NCBI GenBank assembly: GCA_022559845.1
Contig: CM040120.1
Coordinates: forward strand, 170,668,334 to 170,732,333
Source: Amorphophallus konjac
Lineage: Eukaryota; Streptophyta; Magnoliopsida; Alismatales; Araceae
Direction of reading: 5' to 3'
Length of the DNA: 64,000 nucleotides
The translations under genes and the position numbers were made by a program. Below are positions 45,788 to 59,026 of the stretch, one piece after another. Under the pieces are notes generated by a model. That model saw only the letters and a program-made list of their open reading frames with translations, did no database searches and was not told the DNA's origin. The stretch's first letter is position 1, and each line of letters opens with the position of its first letter.

Positions 45788-47137
45788 ACCCTGAGCACTG
45801 CCAGGTGTGTGCCAGAGCGGCCAGACTCCCCTCAAGAAAATATCAGCATCCTCCAGAATGGCACGAGTTTCGGACTAACAACCAAGAAGCGCTCGAGCGA
45901 TTATGGAGATGTAGAGAGCGGGATGCCAGTCAAGAGACGGAGCTGACCAACTTCTCGGTCAACGTCATCCATTCCCCTGCTCCTCCGGCCCTTGTGGGTT
46001 CCCAGACATCAGCACCTAACCAGCCAACCCCAGCCACTTCGGCCGTGCGGTGGCGGTCCTGGCGGGAGCCAAAGTCTCTTCCTTTTCCTAAAGAAGATAC
46101 CGCTAGGCTCCTCCAAGTCCTTCATGGCCGAGAGGACGTTCTGGTGGGCGAGACGACGAAGGGCTCTTCGGCTCTCTCTCATCATCCCCCCGTCCTATCT
46201 CCGTCTCCGACAGCCGTGGATAGGAAGAGAAAACAAAAGCAGGGTGAGGTTCCGCCTCGGCCTTGCCACACCCCCTCAGCGGGTGGGCCATCAGGTTCTC
46301 CCCGCCTACTCGTTAACACAATCCGAAGTACAAAGAAGACATCTCCAGAGTCTTCAGCGGCTTCGATTCAAGTGGCGGGCCCACCGCCACAAGGCTCAGC
46401 CAGTCCGCAGAGTCAGGATAACTGTGTAGAGAAACAATATCCTGCGGTGCCTTCAGTTGTCGCTAGACCCAGCCCTCGGTGTGATCACAAAGGCAAGGCT
46501 AGGGAGCAGGACAACAAGCATATCTCTCAGTCCGCTTCTCAACAAAAGCTGTCGCCACCGCGGCTAAGGCATCAAACCGCGCATACGTCTTCAGACGCCA
46601 TCACTAGTCAACTGACTCCTCAAAAGCTGCCGCCACAGTGGGTAAGGCACCAAACCGCGCACACGTCTTCAGACGCCAGTCCCAGTATTCCGGCATACCA
46701 GGAATTGCCGCTCGAGGTAATCGAGCAGGCGTTCAACGCCACCGTCCGGATACAACAAGCGGAAGGCGCCTGGATCAAAATTCGGGCGAAGAAAAGTCAT
46801 CGACCTTGAAAAGGCACCAGCTCAGAGATATCCTCATGAGTATTTATCAACTCCGGCTCTAGCACCTCTCCCTCCTACTCCCTTGGAGACCGCTATTGCC
46901 AAGAGACAAGAGAGAAATAGGAGGAAGAACCTCAGAAGGCGGCTCAAGAAATAAGCTGAACAAGCAGTCGCCCTACACTCACCAGCCGAGCTAACGCCTC
47001 TCCAAAGGCTCCAACGGCACATTGATGACCTGGAGGAATATGTTCCCCCTCGTCCTACCGGGGCTCTCCCACTCGACAGCTACATACCGTGGGAAGAAAT
47101 GCAGAAACGATCCCGCCTCAGAAATTGGGTCCAATAG
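45788..47137 (+). pseudogene. Element E gag-protease linker
   Basis: A long Ser/Pro/Gln-rich linker, open from 45805 to 46809. It contains a tandem duplication (QKLSPPRLRHQTAHTSSDA and QKLPPQWVRHQTAHTSSDA, about 46540-46680). A basic stretch (AKRQERNRRKNLRRRLKK, about 46900-46950) follows in the next frame with a stop, then LQRLQRHIDDLEEYVPPRP. The assignment to E rests on collinearity with gag and protease. Confidence 0.6.
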
Positions 47138-49445
47138 ATGATCCAAAAGCTCAAGGATGGCGAAAGACTCGTAATCTTGGGCGAGCTCTCCTTGTGCTAT
47201 AAAGACAAGGAGATCACCACAGAGCAGCTGAGAGAAATGCTTCGGCGCTGCACCTGCAACATGGTGGCCATCCCACCTCCTGACAATATCAACGCTTCTC
47301 GGCGGGACGAGCCAGTAGCCTCCTGGACAAGACAAAGAACCATTGTCCCACTTAGGCTACAACCAGCTCCAGAACATACAGGCCATGGCCGAGGTCGTGG
47401 CCGGGGACGTGGTAGAGGTCGTGGCCGGGGACGCGGTAGAGGCCGTGGGAGAACCCCCGAGCTTCCCCCTCACCCGTCCACTTTCGACCCGGAGCGAATC
47501 ATCCTCTTTCGAGGAGAGGAACCGGCTCCCATCCCAGAAGTAGAAATTCGGAGGGGACCCGATATCTTCGATCCTTCTGGCATTGAAGAGAATACTGCCA
47601 GCCTCCCAGCCCCTGCACCAGTATCGACTTCTGCAGCAGAGCAAGCGGGACAGTCCGGCAAGGATGAGTTGGCCCGCCAGTCACCTCCAGAAGAGCCATC
47701 ATTGGCATCCCTATTCCAGGAGCCCGCTGGCGATCAAAGTCAGTCTGATCCGAGTGGTAAGGGTAAGGCAGTGCAACTTCCCGACGGGGAACAGCACGAC
47801 AGCTCACAGAAGGCTCAGCTTGTCATACTACCCTCTTTGGAGGGTGCTCAAGCCCGAGCTGATCGGAAAGTCCTCCACCAGATGAAGCGCTTCCCTACCA
47901 GTATTACAATTTCGGAAGCCATCGCTTGGAGTAAGGACCTAAGAGAAACTCTTATCAAGCTACTTCAAGAGCCGGAAGCCTATGAAGCGCATATCACGAA
48001 AATGAAGGTGGCTGCCTATGAAGCCTTCATAGCCACCATCTCCTTCACGGAGAAAGACATGCTGCTTTCCCCTCCGTGCCACAACCGTCCTCTCTACATG
48101 AAGGGGAAGATCAATGGGTATGATGTGAACTGGCTCCTGGTGAACGCTAGTGCCACTGTTAACATTATGCCGCTTAAGACATTCAAGACTCTACATCTGA
48201 CCCCATACCTCCAGAAGGTTCAAGCGGTCAAGATATCCGGCTTTAACCAAAACACTGAGGACATCCTCGGCCGGGTGGATGTTGATCTGGTGCTTGATGA
48301 TTTCACCTCCAAGGTGACGTTCTACATCATTGACTCCAACACGTCGTACAAGATGCTACTGGGTAGACCCTGGCTCCATGAAAATTGGGTCATCACGTCG
48401 ACTCTCCACCAATGCATCAAGTATGCCAAGGACGGGGAGCAACACATGGTCTTTACAAATCTGTCGCCGTTCACGCCAGTAGAATGCAACCTGGCTAAGG
48501 CTACGCTCTACTTCAAGGGGATTAGTCCGTACCCTGTGATTAAGAGCAGAAGCAACGGTTGGCTCTCAGAGGAAGACGATGATGATCTCTTCTCTGTTGA
48601 CGAGGAAAAAGCCAAGCTTCATCGACTGCGCCTCTGCTCCAAGTCAACCCCAGATCTCCCCGAGAGGCGCCAGATCGACTTCGAGGCTAATCTTATTAGC
48701 CGAGCTATCGGTAAGAGTATATGCTTGCCACTAGACTACATCCAACTTCCATGTGCATCCGAGAAGCACAGCATCGAGTCGCTGATGACATTCATTGTCA
48801 CCTTCAAGCGACAACGTCAAAACAAGAAGAAGGCTAACAGGGATAAACCTATTGTCGTCTATAAGGGAGACATGGTCACTCAGGCCCCACCGGCTGACGA
48901 CTTCGACTGGTCTAGGCAAGTCGATGACACCCCTGAAGCAGTTCAGGTGTGGGGTGATCTGTTGCCGCATATTCAAGAAATGTGTCTGAAGCAACACATT
49001 CCCCTGTGGCAAACTTCTGCACAACAAAGATACTTCCGTCAGCTGTGGACCCCTTCCCAGGTCCGGGGGCAACCCCCATCCTTCCATAAGGATACCAGGG
49101 GACTTGGCTAGGACCAGGACCTGAACTTTCGCGTCTACCATGTAGTCAACATCGTAGGCCTAGCACAACCAGCTGGCGACCAAGCTAGAGTCGAAGGCAA
49201 ATTTGACAACTCCGGGGATGAGGAAGAGGAGATCCTAATCCTGATACCCGTCAAGGCCAGCACCCCGGATCAAGCCATCGAAGAACCCTCCTCGCCTCCC
49301 AGCCAAGGCATCGGGGATGAAGAAGCTCCTCTGGTCTCTCAGCCAGTCAAAGGACCCAGTTCAATAAACCCTCCTGAGGGGGGGGGGGATATCTCTGGTC
49401 CGAGCTGCGAAGGATTGTCAGCTTGGCCAAGCAACCCCGGAGAGC
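47138..49445 (+). pseudogene. pol: Element E protease region with mutated active site
   Basis: Open for 657 codons, then a TAG at 49109, then open again to the element F border. A run of eleven Gly-Arg pairs lies at about 47386-47451. The aspartic-protease part is at about 48060-48440: LYMKGKINGYDVNWLLVNAS, then VNIMPLKTF and KMLLGRPWLHE. At the catalytic place (48143-48151) the codons read Asn-Ala-Ser where related proteins have Asp first, so the enzyme should be inactive. The acidic and Pro-rich tail (49112-49445) keeps the frame that resumes beyond F at 59027. Confidence 0.85.
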
Positions 49446-52400
49446 TGTGACGACCCGGATCCCGGATACCAGATATACCCGATAGGACTATCGAATATAC
49501 CTGATATCACTTGGAACCCGCGAGGCCTCTCAAGAGCGGTAAAGCTCCGAAGGGATAAAAGGTATGTGTAGAGTACATTGAAGCCATAGAGATATAACAG
49601 TAAGCAATTAAATTTCATTAGATCGGTTTGCTAAAGTAGCCGAAATAAAATTACTTTTTAATTAACAGTTTCCAATTAACAATTATATACCGGAGTCAAG
49701 CCCAGAGCTAAGACAACAAGTCTAGCAAGTACAGTCGACAGAAAAGAAAGACGTACTGAGAAGTCGGGAGAAGCCCGACGCAGGTACCAGCTGGCCACAA
49801 TGACACGCTACGAGCACGCGCACCAAGAACCACGGAAGCAGAATGAATGATAGCCCACCTGAAAAGTAGGGGTGAGCCTCGTGTCACTGGCTCAGTAGGG
49901 GTCACGCAGATCCCAACTGAAAAACACGCAGTAACACGGAACAACAAAAACGACAAGAAGAACAACATGTGTAGTAAAGCGGAAAAACTACACTACAAAA
50001 CTGTAAAACTACTCTAGAAGCAGTAAAGAAAAGACGGGGAGTAGGAGTAGGGAACAAGTAGGAAAGGGGGAGAATCCGCACCAGACAAGCGGCTGCCGAA
50101 CTAACCTCGACACCCCAAACTACTCCAGGCAGCGACAGAAGGGCGACTCTGAACTGACAAAGTCAGGAGTTACCGATCTACCGACACGACGGTAGGCCTA
50201 AGACAAAGACCTACAAGGATAGACTCGACGAGTACACACGACTAGAACGTCATGCACACAACACAACACTGACCTCGAGTAGGGCCACGAGAGGGCTAAC
50301 TCGGAAAGGTCACGGCGCCCAAGAAACGTGAAAGTCACGCATCACGTGACGGATGCGCCTCCTCACAAGGAGAACAGCCAGCTGCGTCCACTGACGTCTT
50401 ATGCTGGGCCCCGAGTGTCTCGCCTACGGTACCGCTAAAGACACGGTAGAGACGCAGACATGCACTGAACCAAATAAGAACAATAGCAACAAGAGACTAG
50501 TCAGGGTCACGCCCGTCGGCGTAAGTCCTCAGTCCCTGACAATGTGTGCACACACTGGCTCTAGCCTAAGCCAGGTTCACTAGCTAGTTTTCTCCCTCGG
50601 TAGGACGCTACCGTTGGCTGGGAGCCCATGGAACTAGCTTACAAACCGTATCTCGGGAACTGCCCTTTCCACCCCTCTGAGGTGGGTCAACACACTAGAC
50701 CGCGTGCATCGACAGGCCACGACAAGCGGAGGTTCACGAGACATCAAACACAAGAACACAAGTGCTAGAGTACGGACAAGCTAGAACGCGCTATCACACG
50801 CACTACTAGGCACCATTGGTAGTACTACTACTGCCAACAGACTCAGGATTAGGTAACTAGACCTACAATGTAACGATCCTTGAGTTGGACGACTCAAAGG
50901 CAAGATCGTCACTGACAGCGGAACAAGCTGCCAATCGGTCAAATCCTAAGCCACGAGAAATAACACTTCGTAGAAAATGACTCACGGAGACCTGAGGGAA
51001 CAGCAAGAACCCACCGGCACGCCTGAACATACAACTCAAGGCAAAATAGTACCCCGAGGCATCCAGAAGCAGTGTCTCGAACTGGACAAAACTGCCGAGA
51101 CACACACACAGGCACAAACCCTCTTGGCCACCTCGGAACACGGTTATAGCCTTCATAGGACATCGGGTGATGTCCACGTGACAATGGGCAAACCACCAGG
51201 TCAAGCCAAGATACCGGAAACCAGACCACTGGTAAACCACTCTCTGGGCATAGGCTATCCATCACTAGGCCGCTAGGTCAACCAAGCAGTCAAGGAGGAA
51301 TCGCCACGCAACCAGAGGCAAAGACATTCTATAGCAGTAAAGAGAATCCTACCTCAAGCAAGAAGACTCCTCGCTACCTTATAATGTAGTCTTAGCCCTC
51401 ATAGGATGTCAGGAGACATCCGCAACAAAATGGGCAGGCCACAAGGTGAAGCCAAGACAATCAGAAACCACAACGATGGAAATCAGAGCTCTAGGACTGT
51501 AACGCACCACCCTTAGACCGTTACACGAATGTGGCGGTCTAACGCTGGGCCATTACACTCTAGAGAACAAGACTGTGGCAGTCTATCGAAGACGCGCTAC
51601 AGTGACGCGATAGTCGAAGAATGAACCATCACAGACACCGCCCTATCCAACACCTAAAACGCACAAGACATGTAACGGCCTAACCTAGGCGTGTTACACA
51701 GCTCTGATGCACCCCTTTAGGGCCATCAGGGCCAACAAGCCAACGACGATGACTCGAACCACGTAACGCACCAGACCAGGCGCGTTACAGCAGCCTAACG
51801 CATGGGGGTAAGGCCGTTAGAGCTAACCGACACAGCCACCCAAACTCGGCCAAACAATGTGTAACGGCCTAGGACATGCGCGTTACGAAGCTGTGACGCA
51901 CAGGGGAACGACCGCTACACGAACCGACTTAAACGGTCAAATCTGGTCAAACAGAATGCAACGGCCTAGTACAGGCGCGTTACAAGGCTCTAACGCATGA
52001 GGACTGGGCCGTCAGGCGACCGGCTGACAAGAACCTTAAGAAAACTGAATGGCTGTGACGCACCTGGCTGGATGCGTCAGAGGGCTATGATGCACCACTA
52101 CTGGACCGTCACACTCCCACAGCCACGAAAAGTTTAAAACGTTAAAATGCTGTGGTGGTCTATCGTAGGTCCGTCAGAGACTGTGACGGTCTCTGCAACG
52201 ACCGCTACACCGGTCACGGCAGGAAAAAGGTGGAAACACCGAATCGGCCCGTTCCACGCCCCATTCACGCCGAAACGTAGGGAAAACAAAGCTAGACGAT
52301 GAAAAATAACTTCAGGAGGCTAAAAACCCCACATGCACGCATTAAAACGCAAGATCAGGGTGATTTGAACAAATCGACCCTAAACGAGTCACCGAGGTTC

Positions 52401-53221
52401 CCGGACTCCTACCGACCTTGAATGACGACTGATTGACACGAAACTAACATGAATGGGATCCAGACATCCCAGCGGTCATTTTGATACTAACTAGACCAAG
52501 AATGGTTCCCGTTTTCTGGAAAACCCTGAAAACTTCAAAAATGACGGTTTTCACTAAATCGGCCCGATCTCTCCTGATCGAGCACCAAACTACGCACAGA
52601 AGCAGGGAAACTGTGCAGAACAGGTAGGTGATCCATCTCCCTACCTTCACCGAAGAAACCGTGCCCCGAAGGGACTAGACCGCGCTGAAAACCGCGCCGT
52701 GAGCTCAAACGCCGGCTTTGAATCTATCGTTCGGGATCGCGCCAAAACCACTCCATCCTCGCCCCGTCGCACACCCGACCAACTCCACAGCATCCCCAGC
52801 ACGCGCCCCTAGGTCCTCCGTCTGCAGCCGGAGCCAAGGAAGCTCGAGAGGAAAGAAAACTAAGAGAGAGGGGGCGGCGGCGTGAAATGAGAAGGAGGAG
52901 AGAGGAATGAAAGAAAAAAGGAAAAGAAATTAGGAATTTTCCTAATTTCCAAAAAATCTGATTTTTGGCCCTATCTCAGAAAAATATGCAAAAATAGTCA
53001 AAATGACCGGCTCGGAGAGTACATCGTCACTGCAGCATCCTCGAGTCGATGAACTGACAAATAAACTCACTGTAGGGTTCCGTAACTAGTACGAGAGAAA
53101 AACTCACACGGATCGTAAAACTCAACTCGGAAGCCACATAAGCGAACCGAAACTCACCGAAACTGATCCTAAAGATCCAACCAGACCTACTAAGGATCCA
53201 GCAAAAATTCGGGACATTACA
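49446..53221 (-). repeat. Element F 3' LTR
   Basis: 3776 bp; on the + strand from TGTGACGACCCGG to CATTACA. Near-identical to the right copy. It contains a degenerate array of taacg and cgttac motifs (51498-52030). No protein-like ORF. Confidence 0.9.
51498..52030. repeat. Degenerate array of gtaacg / cgttac inverted motifs in element F LTR
   Basis: tgtaacggcctag, aggcgcgttac, taacgcac and gccgttaga variants follow each other about every 30-45 bp, in alternating orientation. The right LTR repeats the array at about 57292-57830. It could form several stem-loops. Confidence 0.7.
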
Positions 53222-55248
53222 TCCTCCCCTCCTTTAAGAAATTTCATCCTTGAAATTTAAGGACTAGCAAGGGTAAGCAGGGAAGAACAACCCGACAGTA
53301 GAACTGCGGAAACGACACAAATCTCAAGAAACACAGCTCAGAGGAACATCGTCAGACCACAATCACAAGCACACGCTCTAGATCGAGCACGACACAAGTG
53401 AACACAAGTCCAACATCTCTGAAACAAAGCAACGTTGCTTACGTCTCACCGGGAAAGAGACACGACTGCCACGACAACAGATATCGAGGAAACGAAACGA
53501 CGGACACGGCGAGTATCAACTCAAACAAGGAGACACAGTCCTCTCAGCTGACAGCTCGACCACATCATCGGCTCCAGTGCCAAAGGTGACAGAGAACACC
53601 TGGCACACAGGACGCCAACGACAACACTGGACCACAAGCACAATCAAGTCAGTCCTCACTCAGATATTACCTCTGATCGAGCCGCAAGCTAACTCTAGGG
53701 AAAAAGAGTATAGCAAAGCTAACCGACAAGACCTGGTCCAAGACAGAGACACAAAATCATAGAGAAACAGCAATAAAACGACGACAACAGCACCTGCAGG
53801 ATTCCGGCTCCGTATAGAACACAGAACCACGGAACACGACTGCAAGCAGGGTCACATCAAGGCACAAGAACAGCTGAACACACGACCACAAGGAACTAGT
53901 CATGCATCAAGCGGCTCACCAAGAAAGCACCCACAGCAACGAGAAACGAGAACAATCTCGGGGAATGCAACTCAAGGACCACGAACATGCCTCGAGAGCA
54001 CAACACCCAAGAGAAAGAATGCAGAACATAGGGTACTCAATCGGTAAGGAATGCCGACAAATTCCCCAACACTCGCAAATGCCAATGCCAACACCCAGAA
54101 TAACTCCAGCAATAGCACGGCAACAGACAACATCAAGGCACAAGAAGCCAAGATGAAGTTACATCGAGAATAACAATTCTCTCGACTGGCCAGAATCTCA
54201 CCACCAACGATCCTGAGCCCGTGGGTAATCATCCCACACGCTTCTGTTGCGCACTCAACAACGCACGCAGGCACCAGAAAGACCTTGGTATCTGCATCTC
54301 AGCGCACTTTAGGCGTCATTGCAATCCATGAAGATCGCAATATAACACACGACAAGTATTGATCCAGCGAACAACCGATCACAGGTCGCCAAAGTGCCAA
54401 TCATGGAGAGCACCGGCTCCAGCACAAAGCATAGAAGAATGCTAATCTCAGCTTACCTCCACGTCCTTAAAATGGTAAATGAGCCTCCACAACACATCGG
54501 CCGCTGGACACGGCACGACAAATTCGGTACGCGATAGCTCTTAACACCATGATGGAGTTCAAAGCCAAGCAACCGTAAGACAAAGAGCAGATCAGGCTCA
54601 GAACAAAGTTATCCACACTTAAGCAGACACAGGACAAGGGCATTACTAAGATAGCAATTCCAAAGCAAACCTCGAAAAGATTCCACCAGAAGGGACGAGA
54701 AGCAATAAGCTCAACCACGAAAGCTCACCAGGAAGGGAAAATCCTAGCCTGCCTGAGCAATTTCTCAAACATGGAATCTAATCGAGCACTTCAATAGAAG
54801 CGAAACACATCAGGAGCTGAACATACTCAAGATGGGACGACCAAAACAACGTAAGAACGTGTACGGCCATCACAACAACGTGAAAAGTCACCAGCCACCT
54901 GAACAAATCACGGAAAAGATCTCGAACAATGTACTACAGATTCAAGCCTTCCGGCGAACTCTGCCAAGTACAACATGATCGAGACGGACACAACGACGAA
55001 AAAGAAGCACCTCGTCACATCCTGGCGAGAGCAGGACCATATCGTACAGTGCCAGAATAGCACGCAAAAGACGACACACAAAAAAATGAAGCGACAAAGA
55101 ATCGCAAACCTAAGCCAGTGAAAGACTGTACTGGACTTTCAGGACCTTGGATACTGTATATCTCGGATTCCCATGTACTTCACACAACAATGCTCTGATA
55201 GCTCAGAAAAGAACTCCAAACATCTCAGAACACTGCTCTGATACCAGC
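53222..55248 (-). other. Element F interior, no coding domain seen
   Basis: 2027 bp. The - strand polypurine tract AAAGGAGGGGAGGA (53222-53235) abuts the 3' LTR. TGGTATCAGAGC (complement of 55235-55246) is the primer site, two bases from the 5' LTR. Between them the longest ORFs are about 100 codons and show no gag or pol motif. Confidence 0.8.
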
Positions 55249-58200
55249 TGTGCAACCCGGATCCCGGATACCAGATATACCCGATAAGACTATCGAATAT
55301 ACCTGATATCACTTGGAACCCGCAAGGCCTCTCAAGAGCGGTAAAGCTCCGAAGGGATAAAAGGTATGTGTAGAGTACATTGAAGCCATAGAGATATAAC
55401 AGTAAGCAATTAAATTTCATTAGATCGGTTTGCTAAAGTAGCCGAAATAAAATTACTTTTTAATTAACAGTTTCCAATTAACAATTATATACCAGAGTCA
55501 AGTCCAGAGCTAAGACAACAAGTCTAGCAAGTACAGTCGACAGAAAAGAAAGACGTACCGAGAAGTCGGGAGAAGCCCGACATAGGTACCAACTGGCCAC
55601 AATGACACGCTACAAGCACGCGCACCAAGAACCACGGAAGCAGAATGAATGATAGCCCACCTGAAAAGTAGGGGTGAGCCTCGTGTCACTGGCTCAGTAG
55701 GGGTCACGCAGATCCCAACTGAAAAACACGCAGTAACACGGAACAACAAAAATGACAAGAAGAACAACATGTGTAGTAAAGCGGAAAAACTACACTACAA
55801 AACTGTAAAACTACTCTAGAAGCAGTAAAGAAAAGACGGGGAGTAGGAGTAGGGAACAAGTAGGAAAGGGGGAGAATCCGCACCAGACAAGCGGCTGCCG
55901 AACTAACCTCGACACCCCAAACTACTCCAAGCAGCGACAGAAGGGCGACTCTGAACTGACAAAGTCAGGAGTTACCAATCTACCGACACGACGGTAGGCC
56001 TAAGACAAAGACCTACAAGGATAGACTCGACGAGTACACACGACTAGAACGTCATGCACACAACACAACACTGACCTCGAGTAGGGCCACGAGAGGGCTA
56101 ACTCGGAAAGGTCACGGCGCACAAGAAACGTGAAAGTCACGCATCACGTGACGGATGCGCCTCCTCACAAGGAGAACAGCCAGCTGCGTCCACTGACGTC
56201 TTATGCTGGGCCCCGAGTGTCTCGCCTACGGTACCGCTAAAGACACGGCAGAGACGCAGACATGCACTGAACCAAATAAGAGCAATAGCAACAAGAGACT
56301 AGTCAGGGTCACGCCCGTCGGCGTAAGTCCTCAGTCCCTGACAATGTGTGCACACACTGGCTCTAGCCTAAGCCAGGTTCACTAGCTAGTTTTCTCCCTC
56401 GGTAGGACGCTACCATTGGTTGGGAGCCCACGGAACTAGCTTACAAACCGTATCTCGGGAACTTCCCTTTCCACCCCTCCGAGGTGGGTCAACACACTGG
56501 ACCACGTGCATCGACAGGCCACGACAAGCGGAGGTTCACGAGGCATCAAACTCAAGAACACAAGTGCTAGAGTACGGACAAGCTAGAACGCGCTATCACA
56601 CGCACTACTAGGAACCACTGGCAGTACTACTACTGCCAACAGACTCCGGATTAGGTAACTAGACCTACAACGTAACGATCCTTGAGTCGAACGACTCAAA
56701 GGCAAGATCGTCACTGACAGCGGAACAATCTGCCAATCGGTCTAATCCTAAGCCACGAGAAACGACACTTCGCAGAAAATGACTCACGGAGACCTGAGGG
56801 TACAGTAAGAACCCTCCGGCACGCCTGGATACGCAACTCAAGGTAAAATAGTACCCCGAGGCATCCAGAACCAGTGTCTCAAACTGGACAAAATCGCCGA
56901 GACACACACACAGGCACAAACCCTCTTGGCCACCTCGGAACACGGTTATAGCCCTCATAGGACATCGGGTGATGTCCACGTGACAATGGGCGAACCACCA
57001 GGTCAAGCCAAGATACCGGAAACCAAACCACTGGTAAACCACTCTCTGGGCATAGGCTATCCATCACTCGGCCGCTAGTTCAGTCAAGGAGGAATCGCCA
57101 CGCAACCAGAGGCAAAGACATTCTATAGCAAGAAAGAGAATCCTACCTCAAGCAAGAGAACTCCTCGCTACCTTATAATGTTGTCTTAGCCCTCATAGGA
57201 TGTCAGGAGACATCCGTAGAAAAACGGGCAGGCCACAAGGTGAAGCCAAGACAATCAGAAACCACAACGATGGAAATCGGAGCTCTAGGACTGTAACGCA
57301 CCACCCTTAGACCGTTACACGAATGTGGCGGTCTAACGCTGGGCCGTTACACTCTAGAGAACAAGACTGTGGCGGTCTATCGAAGACGCGCTACAGCGAC
57401 GTGATGGTTGAAGAATGAGCCGTCACAGACACCGCCCTATCCAACACCTAAAACGCACAAGACATGTAACGGTCTAACCTAGGCGCGTTACACAGCTCTG
57501 ACGCACCCATTTGGGGTCGTCAGGGCCAACAAGCCAACGACCACGACTCGAACCACGTAACGCACCAGACCAGGCGCGTTACAGCAGCCTAACGCATGGG
57601 GACAAGGCCATTAGAGCCAACCGACACAGCCACCCAAACTCGGCCAAACAGCGTGTAACGGCCTAGGATAGGCGCGTTACGAAGCTGTGACGCACAGGGG
57701 AACGACCGCTACACGAACCGACTTAAACGGTCAAATCCGGTCAAACAGAATGTAACGGCCTAGTACAGGCACGTTACAAGGCTCTAACGCATGAGGACTG
57801 GGTCGTCAGGCGATCGGCTGACCAGAACCTCAAGAAAACGGAATGGCTGTGACGCACATGGTTGGATGCGTCAGAGGGGTGTGACGCACCCCTACTGGAC
57901 CGTCACACTCCCACAGCCACGAAAAGTTTAAAACGATAAAACGCTGTGGTGGTCTATCGTAGGGCCGTTAGAGACTGTGACGGTCTCTGCAACGACCGCT
58001 ACACCGGTCACGGCGGGAAAAAGGTAGAAACGCCGAATCGGCCCGTTCCACGCCCCATTCACGCCGAAACACAGGGGAAACTAAGCTAGACTATGAAAAA
58101 CAACTTCAGGAGGCTAAAAAGCCCACATGCACGCATTAAAACGCAAGATCAGAGTGATTTGAACAAATCGACCCTAAACGAGTCACCGAGGTTCCCAGAC

Positions 58201-59026
58201 TCCGACCGGCCTCGAATTACGACCGATTGACACAAAACTAACATGAATGGGATCCAGACATCCCGACGGTCATGTTGATACTAACTTGACCAAGAATGGT
58301 TGCCATTTTTTGGCAAACCCTGAAAACTCTGAAAATGACGGTTTTCACTAAATCGGCCCGATCTCTCCCGATCGAGCACCAAACTAGGCACAGAAGCAGG
58401 GAAAACGTGCAGAACAGGTAGGCGATCCATCTCCCTACCTTCACCGAAGAAACCGTGCCCTCAAGGGACTAGACCGCGCCAAAAATTGCACCGTGAACTC
58501 AAACGCCAGCTTTGAATCCACCGTTCGGGATCGCGCCAAAACCACTCCATCCTTGCCCCGTCGCGTACCCGACCAACTCCACAGCATCCCCAACACGCGC
58601 CCCTAGGTCTTCCGTCTGCAGTCGGAGCCAAGGAAGCTCGAGAGGAGAGAAAACGAAGTGAGAGGGGGCGGCGACGTGAAATGAGAAGGAGGAGAGAGGA
58701 AGGAAAGAAAAAAGGAAAAGAAATTAGGAATTTTCCTAATTTCCAAAAAATCCGATTTTTGGCCCTATATCAGAAAAATACGCAAAAATAGTCAAAACGA
58801 CCGGCTCGGAGAGTACATCGTCGCTGCAATATCCTTGATTCGATGAATTGACAAATAAACTCACCGTAGGGTTCCGTAACTAGTACGAGAGAAAAACCCA
58901 CACGGATCGTAAAACTCAACTCGGAAGCCACATAAGCGAACCGAAACTCACCGAAATTGATCCGAAAGATCCAATAAAGATCCAACCAGACATACTAAGG
59001 ATCCAGCAAAGATTCGGGACACTACA
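55249..59026 (-). repeat. Element F 5' LTR
   Basis: 3778 bp; on the + strand from TGTGCAACCCGG to CACTACA. It matches 49446-53221 with scattered substitutions and small indels, including a few lost bases near 57070. Confidence 0.9.

Larger units (their letters stand above)
49446..59026 (-). mobile_element. Element F: LARD-like non-autonomous LTR element
   Basis: Two LTRs of about 3.78 kb (49446-53221 and 55249-59026) enclose only about 2.0 kb without recognisable coding. On the - strand the LTR starts TGTA(A/G)TGTCCCGAA. A polypurine tract (53222-53235) and a tRNA-Met primer site (55235-55246) give - orientation. Long LTRs around a non-coding interior define large retrotransposon derivatives. 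The flanks agagc and cttca do not match, so there is no target-site duplication. It lies inside E's pol. Confidence 0.88.

Noticed and set aside
50401..57067. Paired ORFs such as those at 50863-51240 and 56665-57042
   Set aside because: They occur at the same place in both LTRs of element F, have no domain similarity and differ by unconstrained substitutions.
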